Shown here piece after piece: positions 23,314 to 35,941 of a DNA stretch of 64,000 bases. The notes below the pieces were generated by a model. It searched no databases and had not been told where the DNA came from. It was given only the letters and a program-made list of their open reading frames with translations. The position numbers and the translations under genes are program-made. The stretch comes from Poecilobothrus nobilitatus (Eukaryota > Arthropoda > Insecta > Diptera > Dolichopodidae), in contig OX352773.1 in assembly GCA_947095535.1 (NCBI GenBank), forward strand, positions 253,665,590 through 253,729,589. The letters run 5' to 3'. Every line of letters begins with the position of its first letter. The first letter of the stretch is position 1.

Positions 23314-24890
23314 TGAGGAAGATTGTATAGTTTAATTGTGTCAACTCTAGGATTCCCGTACGAAAATAAGTTATCACAGTTACTATAAAATTTAATAATT
23401 TTTTACAAAATTTTAATTATTTAGCTTCAATAAACACTGAGGTTTTTCATATAAAACAAGACAGAATGTAAACCAACGGTTTCTAAAAGCGCACACTTTC
23501 AAAAGATAATAAAAAACTGTTTAGAATTGTGACTTGCACCAAATTTTGAAAATTTCATATAAGAAAAATTATGTTAATAGGACTTTTTTGAAATTTTGAA
23601 GCGCTGTAAGTCCGGAACCCTATATAATTAAGAAAAATCGTTAGCACACGTAAAAATATATATACTAAAGATTAATTTTTATGTCTTGCCGAAGAAAATT
23701 TTGTACCAGGTGTCTAAAAATAGCAAATTTTCAATTTTTGAGCCCTAATAACTCTTAAACAAGGGGCCCTACAAAAATATTTTCTAAAAATCTCAAGTTT
23801 CTATCTAAAAGCCTGCCGGAGTTATAAAGAAGAAATATCATGCAAAATTTGGTTTTCACATAACGGTAAATTTATATAGTAATTTACAAAATATTGCATA
23901 ATTTTATATTGTTTTGTAGAGATGAGAAAATTTCCGCCCTTCCAGCGTTTTTAAATTGCAAAACTACTACGCCGAGCCTGAGATATATACATCTGAAAAT
24001 AATGATTTTTAAGGAGCTGTAACTTCGTAACCCCATACAACTAAAAGAAGCCGTTAACACACGTAAACATATATTACTGTAGCTTTAATTTTTATGTCTT
24101 GCCGAAGAAAATTGTGTACAGGTCTTTAAAAATAGCAACTTTTAAATTTTTGAGTCCTAATAGCTCATAAACAGGAGGTGGTCCAAAAAAATTTTTTTGG
24201 GGAAACTTATACTAATCTTAAAGGGTTCTTTCTTTCCTCAAAATTTCAAGACTATATCTAAATGCGAGGTGGAGTAATGAAGATAGAAAAATAATGCAAC
24301 ATTTGGTTTTCACATAACGTTAAATTTAAATACTAAATTTGAAAGAATTCCACAATTTTGATATTGACTTGGAAAGGTAAAAAAAATTCCTGCCGAATTA
24401 CGTTTTCAGATTGAAAAAAATGTTAATGAGATACACGCATTGAAAAATAGGGCCTTTTCAAAGTTTAAGGGGCTCTGGCTCCGTAATGGAGGGGCTACAT
24501 GAAAAAGTTGTTCTACAACATTAATTTTTTTATGAGACCTATCCCATAGTAAACATTTTTTTCTCTATCTTTAACGGTGTAGAAGTTTTATAAACAGACG
24601 AATGGACAGACAAACTGACGGACAGACAGACTGACGGACAGACAGACTGACGAGCGGACAGAGTGAAACTAATAGGCACATTTTTAAATTTTGTAAATAT
24701 TTTTAAATGTGCTAAAAGGGATGTGCTTTGGAAAGAAGCCGTGTGGTAGCTATAAGAATCCCCTGGTCGCATTTACTTATTTCCAAAGGTGAAAATTGTA
24801 AAAATTTTCTATAGCTTAGACTTCAGCATGCCAAATTTATTCAGAATTTGATTCTGAGCATGAATATATAGTCATTTTCCCATATCTATC
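23314..24890 (+). mobile_element. Old family-1 copy, split by a family-3 insertion
   Basis: The head at 23314-23440 reads AATGAGGAAGATTGTATAG, GTGTCAACTCTAGGATTCCC and AATAAACACTGAGG, as in the intact copy at 35942. The family-3 element follows at once. Family-1 sequence resumes around 24736 with GGTAGCTATAAGAATCC and ends near 24890 with CAGAATTTGATTCTGAGCA, the normal pre-tail segment. The terminal hairpin is lost. The nesting shows family 1 was present before this family-3 insertion. Confidence 0.6.
23458..24733 (+). mobile_element. Family-3 element, near full length
   Basis: The head is ACAAGACAGAATGTAAACC. The body holds two tandem units of about 413 bp, each with CTTGCCGAAGAAAATT, TTTTGAGYCCTAATA-type and TGGTTTTCACATAACG segments. 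The tail has TCTTTAACGGTGTAGAAG, a tract of ACGGACAGACAGACTG units at 24595-24665 and AAATGTGCTAAAA. Other copies lie at 9.8, 18.3, 34.0 and 57.9 kb. The peptide rich in SVCLSV encoded by the minus strand of the tract is a microsatellite by-product. No conserved protein frame was found, so it is non-autonomous. Confidence 0.75.
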
Positions 24891-25369
24891 TCATCGTCTT
24901 TAATGTTCAAAAAAATGTAATTTCAAATTCATTATACCACTGAGAAAATTATGCACACTTTTATACAATTTCTTTATCATTTTAAAATTATTTTTCTTTT
25001 TACACAGTCAACCATTAACAAATTGTTGTTTTTTTTTGTTATCTTTTAAGTTCAAACAATATAAAATTTTACAATTTGTAAACAATAAGAATTTCTAGAT
25101 TAATAGATATTCTTTATTATAAGTTATTGCAAACCTTCAAGTAACCTATAAAATTTTCCATATTTCTTTCAATCTATTTATTTTGTATTTTGTACTTTAA
25201 CACATATTTCTTTCGGAGCTGGTTCAATTATTAAAGAGGATCTACCTGACTAAATTTCAAATTTCTTTCATTAAAGCGTAAAGATCTCGTGCTCGACACG
25301 TAAGCACTATGAACTAAGCTAAATGTCACTATTCCGCAAACTAAACATGAACTTACTCTGATTGTTTTT
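24891..25369. other. Unassigned AT-rich sequence
   Basis: No gene or family match seen. Confidence 0.4.
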
Positions 25370-26040
25370 GCTAAAATTTAACTTAGAGATTAATTCAATT
25401 TTTTGGGAAGTTCATTGTTAAAATTATACCCTAAAAATTCCAAAAATATTTTGGGACGTTAGTTAATTTTTTGGCGGGGCATTTTTTCAATTAAGACACT
25501 TAATAGAATGCTATGATTTACTTCGCATCTTCGTGTCTGTTTATATACAATTGCCTTATAATATAAAAAATATAATTAGGAAGGATTTAATAGTTGGAAA
25601 GAAAATCAGGTTTTCAATAATTTGTTTAGGTGAAGGTTTTATTACTGTTTCAAATTCTTTACTTTTAAAATATGTGTGCAAACAAATAATTAAGAGGGAC
25701 TTTAAAATTGGGTTTCCTCTTTTTCCACAATATTTATATATATTATGTAAATCCGACATTTTGATTTTGGGGAAATTTTAGAGTTGAATTCTGAAAAAAA
25801 CCTATAACCCAAATTTTGTAACCAACTCATAAATCCTTGCTAATAATTTTTTTACATACATAATTTCAACATCAAAGAATTTAAAAAAGTGGAGATAGAT
25901 GTAAGTTCATTTTTTTTAGGTTATTTTAAAATTAATATTAGGCATTAATTTATAATGAACTAACACTCAAAAATATCAGAGTAGGTAGTCGATTTTTGCT
26001 TTTAGGGGTTAGTGACTTTTGTGTTAGCTAGTTTATAACG
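25370..26040. mobile_element. Foldback-like element with family-5 units
   Basis: Family-5 words occur in the centre: TTAAAATTGGGTTTCCTC, TTTTTCCACAATATTTATAT and TTTTAGAGTTGAATTCTG. They are flanked by loose inverted words of the GAACTAAC / GTTAGT type, as in the region at 4920-5260. The arms are much more decayed than at 22.2 kb. Overlapping short open frames on both strands are not supported as genes. Confidence 0.45.
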
Positions 26041-26815
26041 CCGATACTTATATTCATACAGACATAAACAGACACATTTTTGGAAGATAATTTTATGTCA
26101 AACCCAATTTTTTATGTAGGTATTGGCAAGAATTGTATTATAAATAAATACGACTCAGATGATTAATATGAGAATTCCTTAAAATAAATTAAATAGGAGT
26201 AAATATTTTTTTTATTTAGCTATGTATTATATTTTTCCCAATATGCATAAGTAATATTTTCTTTTAATACTTTTTATTTTATATACTTATATGTACATCA
26301 CTTTACTTTATTATGTACAAAATTTCTTGTCAACCTAATAATGACAATATTTAAGCGCTTTTCGTTATATATTTTCAATATTATTTAGTTAGAATCAAAG
26401 AAAGATTTATGTTGCTTAAAAACAAAATAAAATCGTTAATTAAAAACCACAACATGAAGTTAATTTGGTAATAATCATATGTAGTAAGTAATTTTTCAAT
26501 CAGTTATAGCGCAGTGTATAACAACTTAGACGGTTGGAGTGATTTGATACAATAATTTATGGTCACAGTAATATTCTGGAGATATTATCAAAAGATTTGA
26601 TATTTAACTGACTTTCCATCCTTTCCAAACTGAACTAGCAAAAAATAACTGAACATAATTTCACCATTAAAGACCCTTTATGGAAGGGTGGTGTTGTAAC
26701 GAATTAACGAGAATGAAATTGAGGACAGTACATACCTATCAAAAATAGATAGACAAGGCCTAAGCAAGAATAGAGCAAATACTGGTGAGTTCCACCACAA
26801 CACCTAGCTAACTAT
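26041..26815. other. Unassigned sequence
   Basis: AT-rich, slightly more complex around 26490-26800. I found no coding frame with recognisable content. Confidence 0.4.
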
Positions 26816-26824
26816 CTACCACAG

Positions 26825-27630
26825 TTTTTATACCCGTATGAGTGTATATGCTCAAGAATAAATATGCCATTACGCCTTAAAAGAGCCAAGCTATATATAA
26901 ACTCAAGTGTATGGATTGGATCAGAATCTAGTTGTGTATCGATTAAGCCATATACGTCGATCCGTCTCTCCGCATGATAACTCATAAATAAAGGACCTAA
27001 GATTCTGAAATAGTACGGTACCTTTTTAAAATTGTCAGTTTCACTATTCAAATCCAGCAAGTTCGGATGGCAAGTTTAAGTAGTTGCCATACAATTTCTT
27101 TATATGGAAATAATTCAGTGTCTATTGAAGCTAGATATCTGAAATTATCTGAAAGGATGTCAAGTTACATATGCCAATTACTGCTATAAAATTTAGTTGT
27201 GGAAGAGAAGCAGGTTCAGGTAGATTGCATATCCTGGAACTTAATTAAACTAGAAAACTGAAAACTTGTAAAAGATGACAAATTCTTATACCATAGCATT
27301 AACTTCTGCAAAATTTGGTTGTGCTATTGTGCGACAGGTTCGAATAGCTGCAATACAACTTGTCTCGTTATACATTCAACTTCTCTTTTTAAATGAAAAT
27401 ATCTCATATATTTTTATTTAGGGAACATAATTAAGCATATGACACCTTGTAAAAGGTGCTAAAATTTTATGGCATGCACTTCTGTAAAATATGGTTGTTT
27501 CGGGGCAACATGTTCGAGTAATTACTGTCATACTACTTCAAAATTTACATTATATAAATCTCGGTACTAATTTATTATTTAAAACATCTGAAATTTTGTA
27601 AATGATAATCAAGGTTATAAAATATTATAT
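26825..27630 (-). mobile_element. Old family-1 copy
   Basis: The plus strand begins with the inverted tail: TTTTTATACCCGTATGAGTG, ATGCCATTACGCCTTAAAAG and ATCGATTAAGCCATATACGTC. It continues into array units with GTAGTTGCCATACAATTTC and CAGTGTCTATTGAAGCTAG, then decays. No head is recognisable. Divergence from the copies at 36, 51 and 56 kb is high. The 82-codon minus-strand open frame is not conserved in the better copies. Confidence 0.65.
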
Positions 27631-27639
27631 TATGTAGAT

Positions 27640-27720
27640 GTATTATTTATTTGGATCATTCCATAATTTGGACTCGAGATATCTCGGCTGAAAAGTTGAC
27701 GATTTAATCACTGTTCATTA
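27640..27720. other. Unassigned sequence
   Basis: Short gap between the old family-1 copy and a small inverted-repeat segment. Confidence 0.3.
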
Positions 27721-27840
27721 AAATGGGTTAGTATACCGATATTGGTATACTTATTTATCCATATTATAAATTGGTATTAATTTTTTTAGTAGGTGATGTA
27801 TCTAATATCGGTATATTAACACGTTTTGTAAAAAATAAAC
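27721..27840. repeat. Small inverted-repeat segment (possible MITE)
   Basis: TTAGTATACCGATATTGG near 27727 faces the complement of TTAATATACCGATATTAG near 27805, enclosing about 70 bp of AT-rich sequence. GTATACCGATATTGGTATAC is also a local 7-bp-stem hairpin. No target duplication could be defined. Confidence 0.4.
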
Positions 27841-30800
27841 CCATATATCATTTTTAAAAGTCATTAATTCGGGTTTTAAAATAGTTTATTACCTAATAAT
27901 TTTTGTGAATTTTCATCTTTACATCACTTACATAATATAGGTACATATGTTATTAAATATGTAACTTACACTATATTTGTAATAAATGTTAATTTTTATT
28001 TGCCCTACTTTTTAACTTTTTTTTTTTAGTTTTACACTTTTGTACATAATTTTTACAAAATTAGGTTTTCTAGGTAAATTATTAGTCATAAAAATTAAAA
28101 ATAAAAACAAAAAAAAAAAATTAATGGAATAATAAAAAAGTTTTCAATAAATAAACCACCTTTGAAATTCCTATTTTTAGGCGCCAAAAAATTGTTCACA
28201 TTAAATTTTGTTAATTTTTACTGTTCCTAAATATCATTTGAATTACTACAATAAATTTTAAGCAGTGTTGGATAATGGATAATCAAACATTTTTTTTATT
28301 TACTGTTTCAATTTTTTTTAAAGATTTGTTTAAATTTTAAAATAATATGTAATGTACAATGTATATTTTTGGGTAGGAGTCGTACAAACAGCATTGGTAT
28401 GTTTTATATTATAAAAAGTCGGATAAACCACAAATTAAAAACTTATATAAATCAAATTAAATTAAATCCGGGATAATTAGGCAAATTGTAAAACAAAACA
28501 ATCCGTTTAATAAGCGATCCCATTGATATCTCAAACCTGGCGCCATTAGGTCATCGACGTGTTGTTGGAGTAGTAACTCTATTTTATAGATATTTTGTTA
28601 GTATATATGTCCCTATATAGGTTCAGAAGAAATAAAAACGTTGCCTCCTCTTAAAAATCTCCTCCTCCTCCTCTTAAAAGAAATAAATGCCTCCACTTAA
28701 AAATTTCAACCGAGATACAAGGAAGGCTGCACAGGCTAAAATCCTAAATAACACAGCTCCGTACATAAAAATTCGTTTGTAATGCGTACAGTACGAATAA
28801 GAAAATAGTTTTCCACAGGAAGTATTCCTAAAAATTAACAATCATAACGTGTATGATATTGGTAAATTTAAGAAAAATATCTATATCTTTCTTCAAAACA
28901 AGCCTCCGAACATTCAGTAAGTTCCCATATTTCCCAATTTTTTCCTATACTTCTTTCTTTCTATATTTTTCTAATTCCCAAACCAAAGAGTATATTGTAG
29001 TATAGATTCAAACTTAATGTTTGGTTAAAAAGCGATATGAAATTTTCTTGGTTAATCTAACACTATACCAAAGAGATTTGTCGCTTTGATATCACTGCCG
29101 TCTTTCGAGATGCCTAACCCATACTCGCAAACCCATACTTTTACTTTGTAAATACTGTTTTGATTACAAATTATTACTTATGTAATTACCATTTTAAGAC
29201 TTAAGATTATTTCGTTTTTCAAATGCTTTAAATATAAAAAAAAATTTTCTTTTCTAAATTTTGTTGTTAAATTTCATCCTTTACCAACAATATTTCATTC
29301 TTTAACACCTACCTAGATGTTATGTAAGGATACATCAATTTATTTATGTCCGACAAAGGAATAATCGCGTTTATTATATAGATGGCTAATTATAGTAAAA
29401 ATAATTTTAGCAAACTTGATCAGATATCTACTTTATGACAATCAGCTGAATTATCTTATAAATTTTATAATGAATGTAGGAGTAAGAATTCCATAAATTT
29501 ATATAGGTTATGTGACTTCATACATACAATATTTAATAACCTCACCCATTTTCCTATCTATATACACCTATCAAATTTTAATAAATGAAAAGATAACTTT
29601 GAATTATAATACGATTACTAATCTAATTATAATATGTTAAATAATTCATTTTCCTTGTTTGAGTCCTTATTACAATACAATCAAAATATATACAAAAATA
29701 AATCTTCAATAACCACATTCTGGTTCAATGACTAACAGACTTAGCAAACACTGATTGTTATTATATACATATTAGATATATACATATTATGTTATATACA
29801 TGTTTCACAATTTTTCATTATATACATAAATAGTTCTATCAAGTTAATGTTGTATGGAGTTGTAATTGACTGAGAAGGCGGAAAACTCAAAAAATAACGA
29901 AACTAAAAGAATTAAAATACATAGTACATAAATAGTACATACCTATACATACGTATAAATGAAAAATTATTTCAAATAAATTTCAAATTACAAAATTAAC
30001 TTCAAATACAGAGAGTATTTACACGTCTGTTTTGGAAATGAAAATGGAAAATTCAAAATAAATTAGGAAGTAAAATGTTTTAGTAATTCTCACATAACCT
30101 AATTTTAATTGAAGTTTTCAAAAATTTTTATATATCGTATATCGTATATCGTTGAAATCATACATTATGTTTTGTATTGTTTGTGTTTCTTTTTTTTTTT
30201 TGTTTTGTTTTTTTTTTTATGTAAATGGCAATGAATCAAAGTTACTATAATGGTAATAATAATAATAATCTTTCATCATTAAAACCGGAAATTACATAAT
30301 TTTTTTGTTTTTGTTTTTTTTTTTTTTTTTATTTTATTTATATTTTAATTTATTATCCTGTTGTGCAAAAATAAATATTATATAGATACAATGTATATAT
30401 ATATATATATTATATTTTTATTTTGTGTATTTTTTCTCCTTTTATTCGAAAATTTTGTTTCGCAAAAATAATAAACATTTTTAAATACATTCAACTATTT
30501 GTTTCTTTTTCAGTTAAACTTTTATTTTATTTTTTTTTTTAATATTCATTATTTTATGAATAATATTTATAATTAAGAAATTTAATTTCGATTTAAATAA
30601 CAAAAAATATTATTTAATTGTTATTAAGTTAATTTAACTTTTAATTTGTTAATAAAAAATTATTTTATTTGTAATTTTGTTTTTGTTTATTACCTTGATA
30701 ATTACAAAAGACGGTTATTAAATCAGAAAAAAAAAAGGAAAATAAATTTATTTGTAATAAAATAAAATTTAAAGATTTAAAATATTAAATATTTATGTTT

Positions 30801-31185
30801 TTTTATAGTATTGCAAGTTGTTACAAGTCGATTCTTGAAAATCAATAATTAAAATTGGAACATTTAAAAATTTTTCATTCAATTAAAAATGTTTGATGAA
30901 ATCAGAAGAATTGGAGGTGTTAATACACAAGCTCATAAAAATTAAAAATTTTAACTGAAATAGCTGTTAAATTTCGTATACGACTAATCACGTGATACTG
31001 AAAACACGTCAATAAGTGTTACTTTGGTACACAAAATACTATATATACAACGAAGTTTATTAGTAAACTGTAAATTTAACTCCACTCTGCAATGTCAATT
31101 TTATAAAAAATCTTTTTTTTTTTTGAAATTTTCTATACGTATTAGGATTTCTTTTAGTCCTGCAAACATTTTATAACGTCACTGA
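27841..31185. other. Unassigned AT-rich sequence with microsatellites
   Basis: Contains a CTC-rich stretch at 28650-28680, three TATATCG units at 30131-30151, a (TA)n run at 30395-30412 and several long T runs near 30190-30340. No gene, tRNA-like box or known family was found in these 3.3 kb. Confidence 0.4.
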
Positions 31186-31649
31186 GAGAAAATGGTGACA
31201 TGTCATAAGTCCCAGAGTCATAAGTCACTTTGTAACTTTGGTGGGTCATAAGCACCAAAACAACTGGGTCATAAGTCCCATTAAGTTAATGAAATAAATT
31301 TTTAAGAGTTCGTCAAATATTTTTGTTTTTGATATTTATATTTTTTAATTGTCCACATTTATATTTATTGAGAAGATCAGACCATTTTTTTTGCTCTTAG
31401 ATGTTTACATTTATTGAAAAGATCACACCATTCCTTTGACCAATTAAAATTCTCTATTTTATTGAGAATTACGGTTATAATTTTTAAATTATAATTTAAA
31501 TTTAATTTAATTCTTTTTCTGTGAAAGAGTAAGTGAATGAAGGTGTTAAGTGATATTTTTGCAAAAATTGAGCTGTGTTCAAACAGAATATATAATTTAT
31601 AGCCCATATTTTCAACTATCAAAGATGTTATTGTTATAAAGTTAATACA

Positions 31650-31814
31650 TTGCGAGATTTCATTGATAAAGGAGTTAAGTGTATAAGTGTAATAAGTACA
31701 AAAATTGAAGAGGGAAATCGTCATTACATATTAGATGGAACTTTTTGTACAGTTCCCAAATGTGGATATACACAATTAATGATAATTTATATTACATGCA
31801 GAGCACGTAAGTAA
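31650..31814 (+). pseudogene. MULE transposase fragment with DGTF motif
   Basis: The plus-strand frame reads LRDFIDKGVKCISVIS, then KIEEGNRHYILDGTFCTVPK and GYTQLMIIYI before a stop at 31812. The (Y)xxDGTFxxVPxxxxQL block is characteristic of the start of the MULE transposase catalytic domain, where the Asp of DGTF is the first catalytic acidic residue. The remaining catalytic residues and the zinc-binding domain are absent. The frame is short and lies inside the TIR-bounded element. Identification is from motif memory; a profile search against the MULE transposase family would settle it. Confidence 0.6.
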
Positions 31815-31858
31815 AGTGAAATATTATTTAGCAAGGGAGGTTGCGCAAATGAAAAAAA

Positions 31859-31923
31859 ATCGCATAACGCGGGGCGCGTCGAGTCACGCGTTGAGTCGTA
31901 CGTCGCGTCGCGGCCGCGTAAAG
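31859..31923. other. CpG-dense patch
   Basis: About 60 bases contain well over a dozen CG dinucleotides, with ACGCGGGGCGCGTCGAG, ACGTCGCGTCGCGGCCGCG and a GCGGCCGC octamer. Surrounding DNA is strongly AT-rich and CpG-poor. It lies in the interior of the Mutator-like relic, downstream of the transposase fragment. Function unknown. Confidence 0.85.
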
Positions 31924-32253
31924 TAAAATACTTTTTCACTTAATAATAAATTTTGAATTGGTATGGAGCCAATTATTTGTTTTGAATTTCCTTATTTTAT
32001 CTTTTTTTACAGAGGGTGATAAGTTCCATTGGGAATAAAAATAAGTCTATTGAGTCATAAGTCCCAGAGTCATAAGTTCCAGAGTCATAAGTCCTCATGG
32101 TCCCCATGGCACTTATGACCCAATGCAGTGGGTCATAAGACCCATGGGACTTATGACTCTGGGACTCTGGGTTCCCATGGGACTTATGAACCAATGCAGT
32201 GGGTCATAAGACCCATGGGACTTATGACTCTGGGACTTATGACATGAGAAAAT

Positions 32254-34040
32254 ATTAAAATGTATAACTGAACAAAAGATATAATTTTTGTAAGTTAATC
32301 TAAAAATTTTTAGTTAATAAAAATAAATATGATGCAATTATTACTTTTGTATTATGAATTGTGAATCGATAGCTTTTGAATTGCATATGAATTTTACAAC
32401 TCTAAATTAACACCCTATACGAGTATTATAATAGCGACACTTATTATTATTTTAACATCTAAAATTAAAACTTAACGATCAAATTTAACTAGGTACGGAT
32501 TTATTTTATAAAGAATGAAGAAATTTTATAATAATCTAATATAGCTAATATCATTAATAAATATATAGAACAAAGAGTTTGAAGCTAAAATCGTAAATTA
32601 CTCTTTATTGTATATTTAAAGGATTGTGGGTGATATACACAAACCAAAATAAAAAAAAATAAAAATCCAAATTTATAAAATCCCAAACAGAATTTCAATT
32701 ATTTGTTTAGTGGGAGTTTTGAAGACAAGCGATATTTTAAGTTGGAAATATTTTTTTTTTGTCGTTTAGGAGGACTCCCACATTAATAACCCATAAAGGT
32801 TTACCAGTCTAACAGTTTTGGACATCAAGCTAAAAAAAAATCAATTTCCGAATCCCATTTGAATTTGATGACAATATTTATTATACTTTTTTTATTGAAA
32901 AAAATATGATTTAATCCTTCTATAGTTCAGGATATAATCCGAAACAGTAGCTTTTCTTTTAATAAAGATTGAAATTTAAGTTTAAATGTTTTAAACAGAA
33001 AAAATTTTTAAGCAGTAGTTGCTTTCTTCTTTATTAGTTTCTATATACATGTGCTTCTATTTACCTAGACAACTTCCAACCAATCTTTCAACTCATACAA
33101 ACCTATTAATAGACTCAGAATTAATAAAAATATCTGTGCATTAAAAAAATTTACATAAAAAAAGTTGGTTTTCTCTCATTGATAACCCAATATAATATTA
33201 TGTATGATACGATGCTACTAAATAGATTATCGAAAATAAAATACGCTTAATTGCTAAAATAATATGTTTAGATAACAAATCTAGGCGATAATTAATCCAT
33301 ACAGCTACACCTTTTGAAATTCTATTTTATATAGAAACAAGACATCACAAAGCAAAATCTTATATTATTAAGATTATTATGACTTTAAAGCTCAATGTGA
33401 CTAAAGGTACCTATTTCAAAAAAAAAATTTAGGATGTTCGTATATTCTACTACATCCGAGAATTGAAAGAAGATATTCACTCTACTTTGTTTTCGTGATA
33501 CCGAATGAGACTGTTCACCTTGTTGTTGGCTAAGAGCAAAAGAGAAACCTCGTACTGCAGATAATAACAAAATAATACTGAAACTGTATGAACATTTTTG
33601 AATTAGCAGATATAATAACTAGTATCGTGTATGTATAAATATTAATTGTTTAAAAAATAAAAAAAAATGTTATTAAATAGTTTTTTAAAAAAATATTTTA
33701 TTTTGTTATAGTTGTCTATGAAATATAAATACGTGCTATACCAACAATAATTATTTTTGGAACTACTTTAATTTTTTCACATTTCACAATTTAATTAAAT
33801 AAAAATTTAAAATTTATGTGGTTTTTCATGGTAAATCATTATTCTGATAAAACTACAAAGTTTACATCATAATCTGAAATAAATTTAATTAAGTACAAAA
33901 AGAAATTTTAATACATGGAACACTATATTTTATATATCTTCAATCTACCTAAGTTCATTAATTTTATTTCCGCCATTTTGTTTCTGTCAAAATTTCCTAT
34001 CATGATTTTATGAAAGAAAATTATCCATTCAAAATACAGG
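32254..34040. other. Unassigned AT-rich sequence
   Basis: No family match. A 61-codon minus-strand frame at 33385-33570 has an unusual peptide (SALSQQQGEQSHSVS-like), but no motif I recognise. Confidence 0.4.
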
Positions 34041-34044
34041 GTAT

Positions 34045-35365
34045 ACACTTGCATTTTTAGCACATTTCCAAAAAATATTTTGAAAAAATGTGCTTATTAG
34101 TTTCACTCTGTCCGTCCGTCCGTTCGTCTGTTTACAAAACTTCTACACCGTTAAAGATAGAGAAAAAAAATTTTAACCATGGGTAGGTCTCATAAAAAAA
34201 ATAATTTTGTGGAACAACTTTTTCATGTAGCCCCATCCATTACGGAGCTACAGCCCCTCAAACTTTGAAAAAGCCCTATTTTTAAATGCATATATCTTAT
34301 GTTCTGCTTAAGATTTTTTCAATCTGAAAACGTCATTTGACAGGTATTTTTTTTACTTTTAGAATTTAATATCAAAATTATACAATTTTTTAAATTTAGT
34401 ATTTAAATTTGCGGTTATGTGAAAACCAAATTTCGCATGATCTGTCTTTCATATCTCCCGAACGCTTTAGATTGGATTTGAAATTTTGAGGGCAGAAAGA
34501 ACTTTTAGAATTAGTATAAGTTTCCTCAGACATTTTTTTTTAACCACTCCCTGTTTAAGAGCTATTAGGATTTAAAAATTGAAAATTTGCTATTTTTAAA
34601 CACCTGTAACTTAGGAACTTGTACACATTTTACTTCTGCAAGACATAAAAATTAAAGCTACAGTAATATATTTTTACGTGTGTTAAAGGTTTATTTTAGT
34701 TGTAAAGGGTTCCATAGTTGCAGCTCTTCAAAATCGCGAAAAAGCCCCATTTTCAGATGTATATATATCAGGCTCTGCGTAATAGTTTTGAAATCTAAAA
34801 CCGCCAAAAGACCTGAAATTTTATTATCTACATAAAACAATATCAAAATTATGTAATATTTTGTAATTTATTATGTAAATTTACCGTTATGTGAAAACCA
34901 AATTTTGCATGAAATTTCTTTTTTCATAACTCCGGCACACATTTAGATAGGAACCTGAAATTTTGAGAAAAGACAGAACTTTTAGAATTGGTATAAGTTT
35001 CCTCAGAAAATTTTTTTGCACCACCCCCTGTTTAAGAGGTATTAGGGCTGAAAAATTGAAAATTTGCTATTTTTAGACAGTTGTAACTTAATCACCTATT
35101 CAAATTTTTCTTCGGCAAGACATAAAAATTAAAGCTCCAGTAATATATTTTTATGTGTGTTAACGGTTTTTCTTAATTATATAGGGTCCCGGACTTACAG
35201 CCTCTCAAAGTTCCAGAAAAGTCTTATTTTCATATTTTTTCTTATTACAAAAAATTTCTAAAATTTTCAAATATTTGTGCAAGTCACAATTCTAAACAGT
35301 TTGTATTGTGTTTTGGAAATGTGCGCTTTTAAAAACCGTTGGTTTGCATTCTTACCTTGTTTATT
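34045..35365 (-). mobile_element. Family-3 element, near full length, opposite orientation
   Basis: The plus strand runs from the tail (TTTTTAGCACATTTCCAAA, a CTGTCCGTCCGTCCGTTCG tract, TTTACAAAACTTCTACACCG) to the head complement (CCGTTGGTTTGCATTCTTAC, CTTGTTT). Two internal units are spaced about 477 bp (AGACATAAAAATTAAAGC at 34641 and 35118). Extra sequence TGCAAGTGTATACCCTGTA lies beyond the usual tail end and may belong to the element. GATAATTT occurs next to both ends and could be part of a target duplication, weakly supported. Confidence 0.7.
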
Positions 35366-35941
35366 TAAATTATCAACATCATCATTATCAGGCAAAGAGA
35401 ATCATTTGTCTATTTTCTGTGGTCACTCACAATGAAATAAACCCATATGGAATGGAATGACCGATATATTAAAGGAAACGCGAATAGCAAGTACTCTTTA
35501 TAAATACATAATTTTTATTTTAAATAAAAAATAAAATCGGTCAATCAATAAAATACTAATATATCTATTTTATTGATTTTAAAAAATTTTATAAAAATTA
35601 TAAAGTCACACAATTTATTGTCATTAAACTCATACATATTTTTTTGTTCCTGTTCTTGTTTTTTTTTCTGTGGCTCACTTATTCATAATATTAAAACAAA
35701 AGTAAAATAAATAAATTTTCAAGGATGTCTGATTAACCTAAATTGAAAAAAAAAAGTGAAATGTTTAATCATAGGTCTCTGATGTTAAAATATACTATTA
35801 CAGTTTCCATATGAATTGCCAAAGACTTTGAAGTTTTGAACAAAACTTACTTATTTCTTTTTAGATTTAGGAGAATTTATTTCAATAATAATGAATTTTT
35901 ACTTTGACTATTGAGACCACTTGCTCTAAATTAAAAAAAAA
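35366..35941. other. Unassigned AT-rich sequence
   Basis: No gene or family match. Confidence 0.4.

Larger units (their letters stand above)
31194..32245 (+). mobile_element. Mutator-like (MULE) transposon relic, 1.05 kb
   Basis: Perfect 8-bp duplications GAGAAAAT at 31186-31193 and 32246-32253 flank the element. The ends carry a perfect inverted repeat of about 28 bp: CATGTCATAAGTCCCAGAG on the left, its complement CTCTGGGACTTATGACATG on the right. The left end has six extra bases, GGTGAC, before it. Both termini are built of short direct and inverted copies of GTCATAAGTCCCA, more on the right (32040-32245). The interior carries a transposase fragment (see 31650-31814). An 8-bp duplication plus this motif fits the Mutator superfamily. 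The copy is internally deleted. Confidence 0.65.

Noticed and set aside
24539..24772. Minus-strand peptide rich in SVCLSV.
   Set aside because: It is the translation of the GACGGACAGACAGACT microsatellite in a family-3 element and is absent from other copies.
31377..31724. A 115-codon minus-strand frame in the Mutator-like relic.
   Set aside because: The opposite strand carries the recognisable DGTF transposase block, so this is its shadow.
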